Below, piece after piece: positions 1 to 9,898 of a DNA stretch of 64,000 nucleotides (the first letter of the stretch is position 1; every line of letters begins with the position of its first letter). The stretch lies in contig CAWZYM010000402.1 of the NCBI GenBank assembly GCA_963966185.1, positions 1-64,000 on the forward strand, written 5' to 3'. The notes below the pieces were generated by a model that made no database searches, had not been told where the DNA came from, and saw only the letters and a program-made list of their open reading frames with translations. Made by a program: the position numbers and the translations under genes. Source of the DNA: Rhabditoides inermis. Taxonomy: Eukaryota > Nematoda > Chromadorea > Rhabditida > Rhabditidae.

Positions 1-23
1 AGGTTCGATTCCTGCATTTGGCA
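1..23 (+). tRNA. 3' end of a tRNA gene cut by the window edge (probably tRNA-Thr)
   Basis: The first 23 bases match the T-arm and 3' acceptor strand of the complete tRNA-Thr at 90-161 (GGTTCGATTCCTGC, then ATTTGGC and discriminator A). A TTTT run at 28-31 can end RNA polymerase III transcription. The flank after both copies begins TTTTGTCGAG, so the two genes look like a tandem duplication that includes flanking DNA. The anticodon lies outside the window, so the threonine identity is inferred from the neighbour. Confidence 0.6.
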
Positions 24-89
24 ATTCTTTTGTCGAGCAAGTGGTGACTAGGTGAGAACCGTCTCGTGTGGAAAAGTAGTCGACTGTGT

Positions 90-161
90 GCCAGCTTGGC
101 TTAGAGGCAGAGCGTCGCTCTCGTAAAGCGAAGGTCGCAGGTTCGATTACTGCAGTTGGCA
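90..161 (+). tRNA. tRNA-Thr, anticodon CGT
   Basis: All four arms can be drawn. The acceptor stem GCCAGCT pairs with AGTTGGC over seven pairs, including one G-T. The A box reads TGGCTTAGAGG. The anticodon stem TCGCT/AGCGA closes a seven-base loop whose anticodon is CGT (122-124). The T arm is GCAGG-TTCGATT-ACTGC with one mismatched pair next to the loop, where the neighbouring copy has the expected C. Discriminator A is at 161 and a T5 terminator at 166-170. There is no intron. The T-stem mismatch leaves some chance that this copy is decaying. CGT decodes ACG codons. Confidence 0.82.
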
Positions 162-284
162 ATCCTTTTTGTCGAGTAAAAGAGTTCACAATCACAATGT
201 TTGCTCATTTGACCACCGATCTCTTTTACCGGAGATCTCCGGACTATATTTACACAAACATGAAAGTAAAATTTCCAACAATAA

Positions 285-290
285 TTTATT
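285..290 (-). promoter_or_regulatory. Candidate poly(A) signal of the cyclin gene
   Basis: The minus strand reads AATAAA about 200 bases after the cyclin stop codon. Its position is suitable, but a six-base match in AT-rich DNA can arise by chance. Confidence 0.35.
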
Positions 291-488
291 TCAAACAGAA
301 CCTATGGCACAAACGACTATTGCAACTATTGCACAAACGTTTAAAAAATCTGAGAAATATGGTACAATGATGTGAGCGTAAAACAATTATGAAATAATCA
401 CAGTAGAATGTCTGTACAATCATAGATCAGAAAATTCTGGCAATGCACGATGTATCCAATCAAAACTAAAAATACTGATGACGTCATC

Positions 489-3456
489 TCACATCATGAC
501 GAGTCCGTTGACAGAGAGAATGTCGGTAACCTGCTCGCTGTTGCACACTCTCTTCAGCACAGTAGGCGTGACCATCTGAAAGGGGCGGAGTCAAGGGGGC
601 GGAGTCAGAGGGCGGAGTCAAGGGGGCGGAGTCAAACGTGGCCACGTACCGGGTATGTGGTTTTGATGTGGTCGACATTCTGGTATGCGTGTCTACAGAG
701 AGTGACGAGAAAGCGAGTTGGCAGGTCGAACTCCCTCTCATCATGTTGACAGAAGACGTACAGCTCAGCAGGCTCAAACAAATTATCTCACGTCAGCAAC
801 GCAAGCAGTCAGCTTCCATCTTTGATAATAGTAACATGTTTTATCAATCAAAATAATAATTTATTGCAGAAAAACTGCGTCACACATCAAAAATACAGTG
901 AAAAAGTCATATATTTCACATATATATCTGTCTCCCACTCACCCAGCTGTCGCGTCGGTTGGAGTAGACCCAGGCAGTGAGTCGCATCACAACAGCCCCC
1001 AGCAGAGACGGCTTTAAACCCGCCAGCTCATTCTGCAATCAAAAGTACGATAAACGCTCTAACAACAGTCATACCTGAACGAGAGTGAGCATGGAAAGCT
1101 CCTTGGCGAGGCGCCAGAATCCACTCTCCAGTGAGATGGGATGCTACAACACCGTATACTAGAGTAACCAGCAATAGACGCCAGTGCCCCCAGTCACTAC
1201 CGTACCTGAAGGAGACGCATGAAGTGCATGACAGTGTTGCGAGTGATCTGCCAGTTGCAAGCCGTCAAAATCTACAAAAGTAGATTTTGTCACAATCGAT
1301 TGACCGTATACCTCGATCTCCATGCGACACAAATCAGCAGCCGGATATGTGCTTTCCGGATAATGATAATGTGCCTCCAGCTAAAATTGTAAACTGTAGT
1401 AAATATATTGAGCGCGAAACTAGCTCACAATCAGCATTCTATTAGCAAAAAAAAATCGTAGTATACGACATTTTGACAACACTTTTGCGTGGTTACACAG
1501 GGTCGAACCCGCGGACCGCGCAGTCCTTATAATCCAAGACTCTTGTTTTCGGCTGAGAACAATTGCTACGGCTATATCATTGTTACTCTCTATGAGTAGT
1601 GAGATAAACGCAATACCAAAAACCGGTAGGATACCGTAGCATACCTTGGCAGCAATGATAACCGCAGTAACGCCGCACAACTCGAGGTCGTAAGTCGAGT
1701 GAATAGATTCGCTCTCCTAAAATACAGCATACCAAACAACGAACGGTAACTCGGTAACCCACCGCCATCGCAATGTCGACGAGGTTCACGGCAATATAGT
1801 ACACCTCGGTGGGATATCTCACGTTAAACTTCTGAAACAAATATTTATGTGAAGTAGAAAATTGCAGATCTAGCACTGAGCTGCGCTATGAAACAGCGAA
1901 ATCCACAATCCCACTATAGTACCGTAGTTTAACTAGATCGCCTTTGCAAGTGCGCCACTCAATCAACGCTATCGGCTGCCGCCGCACGCGGATGGTGAGC
2001 ACGCGACGCACGCTTGGCTCTCCATAATTATAGAACTCTCTTCGCGTCTCTGACCGGGAGAAAGAGGCACTTTCTCGTCGCTAATTACCTCGTAGATGAA
2101 TCTGACGAGCATTCCGCGATGTAGGGGAGTGAGCAGACGGGTCGAGATAGGGTGGTGGAACTGAACACGTCATATCCGTCACATCATATCTACACTACAC
2201 CTAAACTTGTATTCATAATGTCTTGCAGTGATGTCCGCGTCTCGTAAATAAATGAGCAAAACAAATGTGAAAAACATTAAAAAGTTTTCGAGGTGAAATC
2301 ACGTTACTCGTACCTGGTAGCTGTGCATGTAGGTGATAATGTCGTGTCCGAAGTCGCAGTCGCACGCGAGGGGAACCGGCACGTCAGGCAGGTCGAGCGG
2401 CCGACCCGGCACCGCGCCCCTTGTATACAGAGGGTGCACCGACACCGACAGGTAGCTGCAAAATGCGGATCGGAACGAAAACATGCGATTCATCAACACA
2501 CACGATTATATATCAACAATCATCGAACGCGATTGGAATATATGTGGACATTCGATGATTGTTGATATGTAATCGTGTGTTGTTGATAAAGCTGGAGTGG
2601 ATTGGTGTGGACAGGTAGCTGTAACATCTACGTGATTTGAATACGTTCATTTTCCGTACATTGTTTGATAAACTAGTGGAGAGCGAGTATACACAAGTTA
2701 CGATCTTTAGTTGTCGCCCTCAAAGGACGTTATATTGCGTACCGTGAAAATGGGAGACCCTATATATATAAAAAAGGAGTACATCAGCGCAACATGGGAA
2801 CACTACACTGGCTCTACCTGAGCTTCTTCTTCCTCTCCTCTTCCAGCTTCCTATCGCGGAGCTTGCCTCGCTGGAACACCTGCAGGTAGACGTGTCCCAG
2901 CTTGCTCTGCAACAACAAAGTCTTGAGCGAGTACAGTAATCAAGCGGTCAGTATCTCCAAACCACTCCCGATCGGAATATTCTCGAACACCCCGGAACAC
3001 TTGTCTAGCCATCCCGTCGAAACACAATCGTGTCCGAAGAGACTGACCGCCCCTCCCCACGCACCTCTTTCTTGATTGATCGCCGCCGGTTCGGGTCGGC
3101 GACGCGCAGTCCACCCTCAACAGGATGGAAAGTTTAAGAAAGCGATGTCAGACTCGATTATGTATCGAAACGTTGCTTTATGATGGAAAAAAATTGAGTC
3201 TGACCTCCACTTTGCGGTGGATAAATCAGTGATAGGCATTTGTATCGCGTGAACATCGTAGAAGATGATTGAAAGTGCACTCACCCTTCCTCTGCTTCCA
3301 TTGAGTCCGAGCTCCTCCAATCTCTCACAGATGCCGCCACCTTCCCTCACACAGCACTCCGACGACAACTAGAAATCGATCGATAAATCAATGCATGACG
3401 ACACTCAACCATGTGCGACTCACCTTCGGGATGTTCAGAACCTCCGGGTTCTCCAT
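489..3456 (-). CDS. Divergent A/B-type cyclin (371 aa, 14 exons)
   Basis: Cyclins activate cyclin-dependent kinases. Exons on the minus strand, 5' to 3': 3456-3424, 3368-3285, 3115-3065, 2906-2818, 2455-2314, 2160-2089, 1831-1763, 1716-1645, 1380-1312, 1271-1206, 1143-1075, 1032-943, 772-650, 575-489. All phases close. The N-terminus is basic and charged, with an RGKL that fits an RxxL destruction box. The first cyclin box shows DIITYMHSYQ, then LHRGMLVRFIYE, KFNVRYPTEVYYIAVNLVD and LCGVTAVIIAAKLEAHY, then CRMEIEILTACNWQIT. The second fold holds SMLTLVQNELAGLKPSLLGA. The usual R-x-x-LVDWLVEV core is degenerate (LVRFIYE), but the lysine of the ASKYEE region and a later glutamate are kept. The length suits nematode B3-type cyclins, though subtype is not proven. 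The start follows a TTGCAG acceptor, so trans-splicing is possible. Confidence 0.85.
1566..1620 (+). repeat. Dispersed repeat R5, copy in a cyclin intron
   Basis: The block containing CTCTATGAGTAGTGAGAT followed by AACGCAATA recurs inverted at about 55795-55885 (ATPase intron) and, more weakly, at 44826-44875 (K2P intron). All three copies are intronic. No open frame or clear terminal repeats are visible. Confidence 0.6.
2943..3049. repeat. Short inverted-repeat element with GCGGTCAGT ends (R3)
   Basis: GCGGTCAGT at one end and ACTGACCGC at the other enclose about 100 bases in a cyclin intron. Related sequence with TTCGAAAC/GTGTTCCGAAG blocks lies in introns at about 45826-45905 (K2P) and 49880-49975 (receptor), and one end-like match at about 11213-11250 (lipase). 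It resembles a small non-autonomous transposon family. Copies are diverged and no target duplication is evident. Confidence 0.45.
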
Positions 3457-3901
3457 CACTGCAATTAGTCAGCCGAATAGTGGGTGAAACATGTGAATCA
3501 TTGAAGACGGCGGCAGGAAAATCAATACAATGTAGAAAACAGAAACGATTGATCGCCACTGAGTGGGGAAACAGACGAAAACGGAGGCAAAACGATAGTG
3601 ATCAATGAGAAAAGGGGTAAAAACAACAATGACGACTAATAAACAACAACAGTGGATAGGAAGAGAGAGAAAAATGTGACTGCCACCCGGTTGAATCGCT
3701 CTGGATTTCTAGCGCACTCTAGGCCCGGTAGGTCACCAACCGAGAATGCGCGGGAAACTCGCCCCACTCCCACTCCCACTCTGCACCTCTCGTGTGTTTT
3801 TACGTTGTTTTCCATACGTATACCCGGTTTGTAGATGATCAATTTTGTCGACTCCGAGCCTCTACTCGTCACTCGACAGCCGGAGAATGGAGACGGTGTG
3901 T

Positions 3902-3936
<35 letters not shown>

Positions 3937-4277
3937 CCTATTTTTCAGACCGCTAAGCAGCTATTAAGTTCCCAAAAAATGTAAAATAATACAAAATAAA
4001 TGTCGAAAAATAGTGAAAAAATGCAGAAAAATGTCCAAAAAAATGTCAAAAAATATTGTAAATTTTTACATTCTTCGCGCGCCCCCTTGCCAAAATGTCG
4101 AAAAATACGAAAAAATGTGTTTTTGGGAATTTTACCATTTTTTGAACATAATAGCTGCTCTACCGTGTGCTACGACAGATCTACGACTGCTCTCTCGTCT
4201 TCACCCGCTCGCACGGTGTTATCGATCGAACGATCGATCAATCAATAAATGATAAATCGATCGATATTTCAGTGCGT
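3457..4277. other. Spacer between the cyclin (-) and the first four-span gene (+)
   Basis: This is a divergent intergenic region that should hold promoters for both genes. It contains a (CT)n tract at about 3904-3933 and an AT-rich stretch with repeated AAAAATGTC-like units at about 3975-4125. No TATA box stands out and I see no convincing coding exon, although an upstream exon of the next gene could hide here. Confidence 0.6.
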
Positions 4278-5709
4278 ATGCTGTGTGAGCTGGTGCTGCA
4301 GTTCGTCTCCCTGTATGTCATGTGCCTGGGCTTTGGCGCCCTCGACAGTTGCCTCGTCGACACCAAGGTGGGTCGGTTGAACCCACCGGTCGATTGAACC
4401 CGCGCGTTGATTGAACCGTTTCAGATCCCGGTGTGGCTGCTCATGTGGGGCTGCTGGGTCTATTTCATCGCGCTTTTCTCGTTCACTCTCGACGTTCAGG
4501 TAAATATTGTTTGTGTTGCCTGTCTGCTATATTTGATTGCTTTCTCTTAGGCTGCTCCCCTGCACTCGTCTCTCTCCGTTTTCGTCCGCATCTACCAGCT
4601 GTTCGGAGCTGTGTGGTGAGTGATTATCGATTGATATTGATTGAATGATTTTGATTGATTGTTGCCAGGCTCGTCTACGGTGTGCAGTTGATGTACTCTG
4701 TTCGTGACGACTTCACGATTCACACGGTATGAGAGTGAGTGAATAAGAGAGAGAGAGGGGGGGAGGGAGATAGAGAGAGAAAGAAAGAGAGACGCACCAG
4801 GCAAGTCTTGCTGGTCCGCGCACTCTCTGTGAACGGGCTGATTGTGTTCTCTGGCCCCGCCCCCAAGGGGTGCCGTCAACCCGGCGTGAATAACGCGCAA
4901 CAAGCAGCTAACAAGTTGGCTATGACCGCCTTGGTCATAGCCAACTTGTTAGCTGTGACCAAGGCGGTCATAGCCAACTTGACTATTCTACACTGTGAAC
5001 TGATTGATTGATTTCATGTGGTTCTAGTATTCATCTCGGAAATAAGGTACTGTCACAACGTCTCTGTAAGAAACGAAGACTTCTCGGGCTTGCTAGGAGC
5101 TATATCGGTGTGTCGTTACTAGGAGCTATATCGGCGTACATGGAAGTTATCGAGGGTCAAGGTATCAAATATGCAAATTAGACTGAATTGTTTTTTTGTT
5201 ACACGACGCGGTTGATTTTGGTCTCTGAAGGTATTTTACGTGCTAAGTGAGTGATTTGACAAGTAAATGGCAATAGGTCACCCCCACAACTCGCTATGTT
5301 ATGATGGACTCTTGTATGCCCCATACCAAGCGCTAGCCAAAACTAAAAACCTCGTGAGAGTGAGGGGATGAGGTGAGTCGTTTCAGTCGTCTCCTCGCGT
5401 TCGTTTCTCGGACGGATCGGAAGCGTGTGACGCGTCCGTCTTCTATCTCGTCCACTACACCACCGTCTACGCTGTCCTACTCGCTCTTTTCGCTGCCATC
5501 TGCTAGTGAGTTGTAGGTTATAGTGATATTGTTAAAAGATTAAAACAACTACTCTTTTATTCGTAGAAGTTGATATACTTTTCAGTCTGGCTGGTGTTGC
5601 GTGTAAGTGGATTGGGAAGCGCGAGCGACCGGATATCGTCGACGCTGTAAAGAAGCTCGCCACCGTCGAGAAGTCTGCCCTCGTCGAGAAGACTGCCCTC
5701 GTCATCTAG
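4278..5709 (+). CDS. Four-span membrane protein 1 (176 aa), paralogue of the next gene
   Basis: Function unrecognised. Exons: 4278-4367, 4425-4499, 4551-4615, 4669-4726, 5387-5505, 5586-5709. Phases close to a TAG stop. The protein has four hydrophobic segments: LVLQFVSLYVMCLGFGAL, VWLLMWGCWVYFIALFSF, a longer one around LFGAVWLVYGVQLMY, and VYAVLLALFAAICYLAGVA. It has a short N-terminus and a charged C-tail with near-repeats EKSALV and EKTALV. The second and fourth exons match exons three and five of the downstream gene in length (75 and 58 bases) and phase, so the pair arose by tandem duplication. The start follows a TTTCAG acceptor by five bases: either the trans-splice site or a missed 5' exon, since the paralogue has a 24-residue hydrophilic N-terminus encoded separately. 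Confidence 0.75.
4850..4920 (+). repeat. Dispersed repeat RB, copy 1
   Basis: A CCCCGCCCCCAAGGGGTGC core followed by CAACCCGG and a run ending in AGCAGCTAACAAG recurs at 53562-53680 (inverted) and 61298-61391. The copies lie in introns of the four-span gene and the ATPase gene. Confidence 0.7.
4913..4980. repeat. Perfect 25-bp inverted repeat (hairpin)
   Basis: Bases 4913-4937 are the exact reverse complement of 4956-4980, with an 18-base spacer. The arms contain GGCTATGACCGCCTTGG. The hairpin overlaps the end of repeat RB inside the fourth intron of the four-span gene. It may be a fold-back of the RB 3' end. Confidence 0.8.
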
Positions 5710-5918
5710 ACCACCCCACTCACGTCTAGTCTTGCTCGTTTTACCGGTTGTATCATGCATGTTTTGCGGTTTTATCGATGTGTACACAAAGAGTTTCAGT
5801 CGTATTCTTTGTTTGATTGAAGATGCGGATCAATTGGGAAGTGATCTGATATGTGAGAAGATATCGATTTGGAATAGGTGATTTACGCTACATATAAATA
5901 GGTGGCATGTCTTCCAAA

Positions 5919-5953
5919 AAGAAAGCGCAAAAACGTAGTTTTTGCGCTTTCTT
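5919..5953. repeat. Perfect 16-bp stem-loop with 3-base loop
   Basis: Bases 5919-5934 (AAGAAAGCGCAAAAAC) pair perfectly with 5938-5953 around the loop GTA. It lies about 210 bases after the stop of the first four-span gene. It could be a 3'-UTR structure or a transposon relic. Nothing in the sequence decides. Confidence 0.7.
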
Positions 5954-5976
5954 CTCTTCTAACTATCATCACACAG

Positions 5977-6123
5977 TATAGCCTGCTCCAGAGCGATAGT
6001 TTACGATCTAACTCGCTTGCAGCATGAAATACGGTACTTGAACGGGTCTTCCTCTCTTGTTTTGCACGCTATTGCCGCGAGCTGACTCTCCGTCTTTCTA
6101 TGATCGGCGTGCGACTTGTGGCG
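5977..6123 (-). repeat. Dispersed repeat RA, copy 1
   Basis: A family of roughly 150-170 bp. Other copies are at 6941-7097, 31515-31690 and 57149-57316. All share GACGGAGAGTCA, GCAATAGCGCGCAAAACAAG and ATCGCTCTGGCGCA blocks. Copies start near TATAG and end near CTATA, a possible short terminal inverted repeat. No open frame is present. This copy has an internal deletion near its low-identity end. Confidence 0.75.
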
Positions 6124-6316
6124 AGAATACAACTATATGGCAACAAAGGCCGTATAGGGTGTGCCGATGGGGCGAATGAAAGGAGCGCTCCCGCGCCCCC
6201 TAAGCCCGCGGATGGTCCGCCCCCGCGGATGGTCCGCGGGCAAGTCTCGGTCACTGGGAGGAATACGCGCACTCCTCTGTCACTCACAACATTCGGTGCC
6301 ATCTAGAACGGTCGTC

Positions 6317-6444
6317 ATGCAGATCTGCGCTACCAAGACTGAAGACGCCAAGCTGAAGAAGCCGTGCGACAGCCTGTCTCGTGTCGGTGAGTTGTCCTCT
6401 CTCTCTCCCTCTCCCTTTATACACTCTCTCTCTGTCTTTATCTC

Positions 6445-6493
<49 letters not shown>

Positions 6494-6497
6494 GTCT

Positions 6498-6550
<53 letters not shown>

Positions 6551-8497
6551 ATCTCCCCCATATTCAGCGAGTGGCGTGATGAACAGCTACTTTGTGCTTC
6601 TCTCGCTGTTCATGATCCGACTCGGCTACGGCAGCCGCGACCAGTGCGCCGCCGCCAACATGGTACGGTAGAGGGTACGGTACATAAGCACTACGGTACA
6701 TAAGCACTACGGTACATAAGCACTACGGTACATAAGCACTACGGTACATAAGCACTACGGTACATAAGCACTACGGTACGTAAGCACTACGGTACATAAG
6801 CACTACGGTACATAAGCACTACGATGATCAATCTGGTTATCATCCTGTAATCCTCCAGATTCCCTTCTGGCTGGTCACGATGGGCTTCTGGCTGCTCGCG
6901 TTCGCGGCTCGCGCTCTATACTGCAATGTCAAGGTGATACTATAGCAATAAGTTGCGGGCGGTGGGGTAGATCAGAAAAAGACGGAGAGTCAGCTCTCGG
7001 CAACAGCGCGCAAAACAAGAGAGACAGACCGGTTATGGCACGTATTTCGAACTGCAAGCGAGGTAGATCGAAAACTATCGCTCTGGCGCAGAGTATAGTG
7101 GAAACCTGAATCAGATCATAACAACCTCAGAATCAATCATCACAACATGAAAATTCCATCATAACAATCTCAGAACTGCTCATAACTTCCAGAATCACTG
7201 ATTACGGTAGGAAAGAAACTAGTTACATTTGAAAAACAAGGATTGGCTAAAAACATGCTCTTTGTTTGTACCAATGTAAAATGTTCTATTTGTATCGAAA
7301 TGTAACGAGTGTGGATACTTTATTTTCTCGAGCTAGAAGCTAGCAACTTCAGAATCTCACCGATGCGCGATCGGGTTGGTCGGCGCGCGTCCGCGTCGCG
7401 CACGCCGTGTTTATCTCCGTCGGAGTCGTGTGGTTAGTTTGAAGATTGCCCATCTGACATTGAGGTCCTCTTATACTTACCATCCGAAAACGGTGTGCAT
7501 ACGATGGCAGCTCTATCTTTCATTTGATTAGTTTTAGAGAGCAAAAAACCGAAAGGTGATACCTGTTTGACTGCCACTGTACCATCCACAGTGTTCTGAT
7601 CTTTATCCAACCACTATCGTGACTCTCGTGCAAACGTGGAACGGTTATAAAGTAATGAAGCAGTTAGGTAATAAAAAATTCTAGGTTCTGCGTCGGCACG
7701 TACTGGTTCGCGTCCGCGTTCGACAGCGTGCGCAAGGGAATCGTGAGTGACTGAAAACTGTATCGATTGAAGTTTGTAGCAATAACAAGTGAGTAAATGC
7801 CTTTGACGAAGGCAAGATTTGTACGAAATAACGAAATTGTGTGAAATGAGGATTCCATATTCAGAGAGTGTATATGGATTTATGGATTGAGTACTTGTAT
7901 AGAGAGGACATCGATCTCGATTTCGCAGCATTATCACACCGTATTTCAGTCGTGCTCCCCCCTGGCGTTCCACATCGGCTTCCTGCTCATCCTCTCCGTC
8001 TACTGCCTGCTCGTCGTCATCTGCGGATGCGTATGCGTCGCGCACTGGTCAGTCACTGACGTCAACGAGATTGACAGTCACTCGCTACGACTACATTTGC
8101 ATAATAGAGAAAGGGAAACTGACTGGTCACTGACTTGATTGAGCGGACAGACTCATGCGAGGCGGGACACAGAGCTGACAAACATTCCCTCAAGGCCTGT
8201 TTATAGTCGAGCTTTATAGTCGCTTTTTTCATGCTGCAGCTTTATTCTGCAATATTGCCACAGCAATATTGCTAATCGATATGTAATTTCTATCACTGCA
8301 ATATTGCGCAATAAAGCAGAAAAAGGTCGAAAAATAATGCAGAATTGAGCAATATTGCTGAATAAAGCTAGACTACAAACAGGCCTTCACACTCGATTTC
8401 CAGCTGCGTCGGCTGTTTCGTACTCTGTGGCTGCTGCGTGGGCGCGTGTGACGGCGCGATCTACGCGGAGAAGGGACAGCAGATCGAGACGGTCTGA
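6317..8497 (+). CDS. Four-span membrane protein 2, cysteine-rich C-terminus (189 aa)
   Basis: Function unrecognised; paralogue of the preceding gene. Exons: 6317-6386, 6568-6662, 6859-6933, 7353-7432, 7685-7742, 7950-8047, 8404-8497. Phases close to TGA. After a 24-residue polar N-terminus come four hydrophobic spans: VMNSYFVLLSLFMIRLGYG, IPFWLVTMGFWLLAFAARAL, a longer one around VFISVGVVWFCVGTYWFASAF, and IGFLLILSVYCLLVVICGC. The last span runs into a cluster of about ten cysteines (CGCVCVAHCCVGCFVLCGCC), which could be palmitoylated (inference). The intron pattern parallels the upstream gene. Intron 2 carries a 16-bp tandem repeat. Intron 3 is largely made of two transposon-like repeats, one of which abuts the acceptor of exon 4. 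Confidence 0.78.
6674..6821 (+). repeat. Tandem repeat, 16-bp unit, about nine copies
   Basis: The unit ACGGTACATAAGCACT is repeated head to tail with one visible point change (GTACGT). It fills most of an intron. No spacers separate the units, so it is not a CRISPR array. Confidence 0.9.
6941..7097 (+). repeat. Dispersed repeat RA, copy 2
   Basis: Bounded by TATAGCAATAAG and GAGTATAG. It lies in intron 3 of the second four-span gene and is clearly homologous to the copies at 31515-31690 and 57149-57316. Confidence 0.8.
7200..7350 (+). repeat. Deleted copy of the 8.9-9.3 kb hairpin MITE
   Basis: It shares ATTACGGTAGGAAAGAAACT and the GTACCAATGTAAAATGTTCT to GGATACTTTATTTTCT block with 8930-9170, but lacks the roughly 100-base left arm and the right arm. 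It ends exactly at the acceptor of exon 4 (CTTCAG at 7347-7352). Confidence 0.75.
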
Positions 8498-8975
8498 TCG
8501 ATCTAGGCTACGGTTACAGTGTATTGCACATCAGGCGTAGGCTACAGTGTATGATTGCATAATAATAATTCCACTACATCAATCTACCTTGCGCAATGAT
8601 GTCATAATAAGATATTGTTTGTTATTGTTATTGACGAGTTAATAAAATTTGTTTGTTCAATTACTGTTTCCTGAAGCAGATTGCGAACAAGTTCTTTTCA
8701 AGAGTTACGGCAATAATTATTTACCATACTTGTGAGGATTGCGGTAGGAAGTTTTCGCAAAACCTGTGATCAGCATCAGGGTAGAAATAAACCTCACTGC
8801 TTACATGAATTCCGATAAGGGAATAATTGAACCTCTTTGAAGAGGATTACAGTATTACAATAATTTTTGCTCTTCTTGCAAAACGGTTACAATAATTACA
8901 CTGATCTTGTGAAAATAGGAATTACGGTAGGAAAGAAACTAATTCCATTTGAAAACAAAGACTAGAACAAACTAT

Positions 8976-9302
8976 ATTTTAAAAGTACTTCCAAGTAAAA
9001 GTAGTTGGCTTGTACTGATTGCCTCAACTGAGCAAAAGGACCGAAATGATTTCAATTGAGACATGTACAAACAGGCTCTTTGTTTGTACCAATGTAAAAT
9101 GTTCTATTTGTATCGAAAAGAAAAGAGTGTGGATACTTTATTTTCTAGAGCTAAAAGCTAGAGTTCAAGATACTACTTTAGTAGAAGGAACTGTTTTGAG
9201 AGCCTGCTTGTACATGTCTCAATTGAAATCATTTCGGTCCTTTTGCTCAGTTGAGGCAATCAGTACAAGCCAACTACTTTTACATGGAAGTACTTCTAAA
9301 AT
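8976..9302. mobile_element. Hairpin MITE with long inverted arms
   Basis: Two arms of roughly 90-100 bp (about 8983-9080 and 9200-9296) are inverted copies. The block 9011-9070 matches 9206-9268 almost perfectly in reverse complement, and contains GACCGAAATGATTTCAATTG. The outer ends read TTTTAAAAGTACTTCC and GGAAGTACTTCTAAAA. The AT-rich middle has no long open frame. The end motif is shared with the element at 33889-34352, so both may belong to one superfamily. Confidence 0.8.
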
Positions 9303-9750
9303 ATAATATTTGTCCTTTTCTCAAGTTTTGCTTCACAAAATTACATTATCATACACGTTCGCGATTCGCTGCGATGCTACCGGCGCGCACCCGCTATTCG
9401 CCTCTCTCTCTCACTCACACAAAGAGGGGGCGGAGCCAAGCGATTGTCCGACGCCCGAGCGACCGACACCAATCTCAATCCGCACTCGAATGCGGACTTC
9501 CCGTAACTCGCTTCAAACTGAATCAAAATCTACACAACTTTCTATGACTCTATTAAATAGATATACGAATACAATGAAACAGTGAAAATCAATCCAAACT
9601 TAGGCAAAGTGCTTCATCCGGAAAAGTTTCAGTACAAGCAAGACTAAATCTCTAATTCGAAAATGTGGTGGATTACGATTGGAGAACAATCTGATAATTC
9701 AGATAAGTACTATTTTAAATAACAAACCATCAAAATTATCATCAAAGCTC

Positions 9751-9756
9751 TTTATT
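9751..9756 (-). promoter_or_regulatory. Candidate poly(A) signal of the lipase gene
   Basis: AATAAA on the minus strand about 140 bases after the lipase stop codon, in AT-rich DNA. Confidence 0.45.
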
Positions 9757-9898
9757 ATAATAAACATATACATACATATCTCAAAATTTCAAATATATCA
9801 GTGTTCTAAATGAGGTGTGGTCAAAGTGAGCAAAAGGGGACTAGATCACATGAGATGTGCGCATATCACAAGGGCTTCTCTTCTCTCTCCACTCCGTA

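Larger units (their letters stand above)
5710..6316. other. Spacer between the two tandem four-span genes
   Basis: It holds a perfect 16-bp stem with a 3-base loop at 5919-5953 and an inverted copy of repeat RA at 5977-6123. No coding exon is seen. The two genes share orientation, but the roughly 600-base gap is long for a nematode operon. Confidence 0.6.
8498..9898. other. Convergent spacer between the four-span gene and the lipase
   Basis: It contains an AATAAA on the plus strand at 8641-8646, a hairpin MITE at 8976-9302, and a minus-strand AATAAA at 9751-9756 that suits the lipase 3' end. I see no coding exon. Confidence 0.65.

Noticed and set aside
1480..1560. tRNA-like text on the minus strand (GGGTTCGACCC and an ATTATAAGGACT segment) in a cyclin intron
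   Set aside because: The T stem does not pair, the anticodon loop is the wrong size and no terminator follows. At most it is a decayed tRNA or SINE relic.
6674..6821. Regular 16-bp repeats resembling a small repeat array
   Set aside because: The units are contiguous without spacers, so this is a tandem repeat and not CRISPR.
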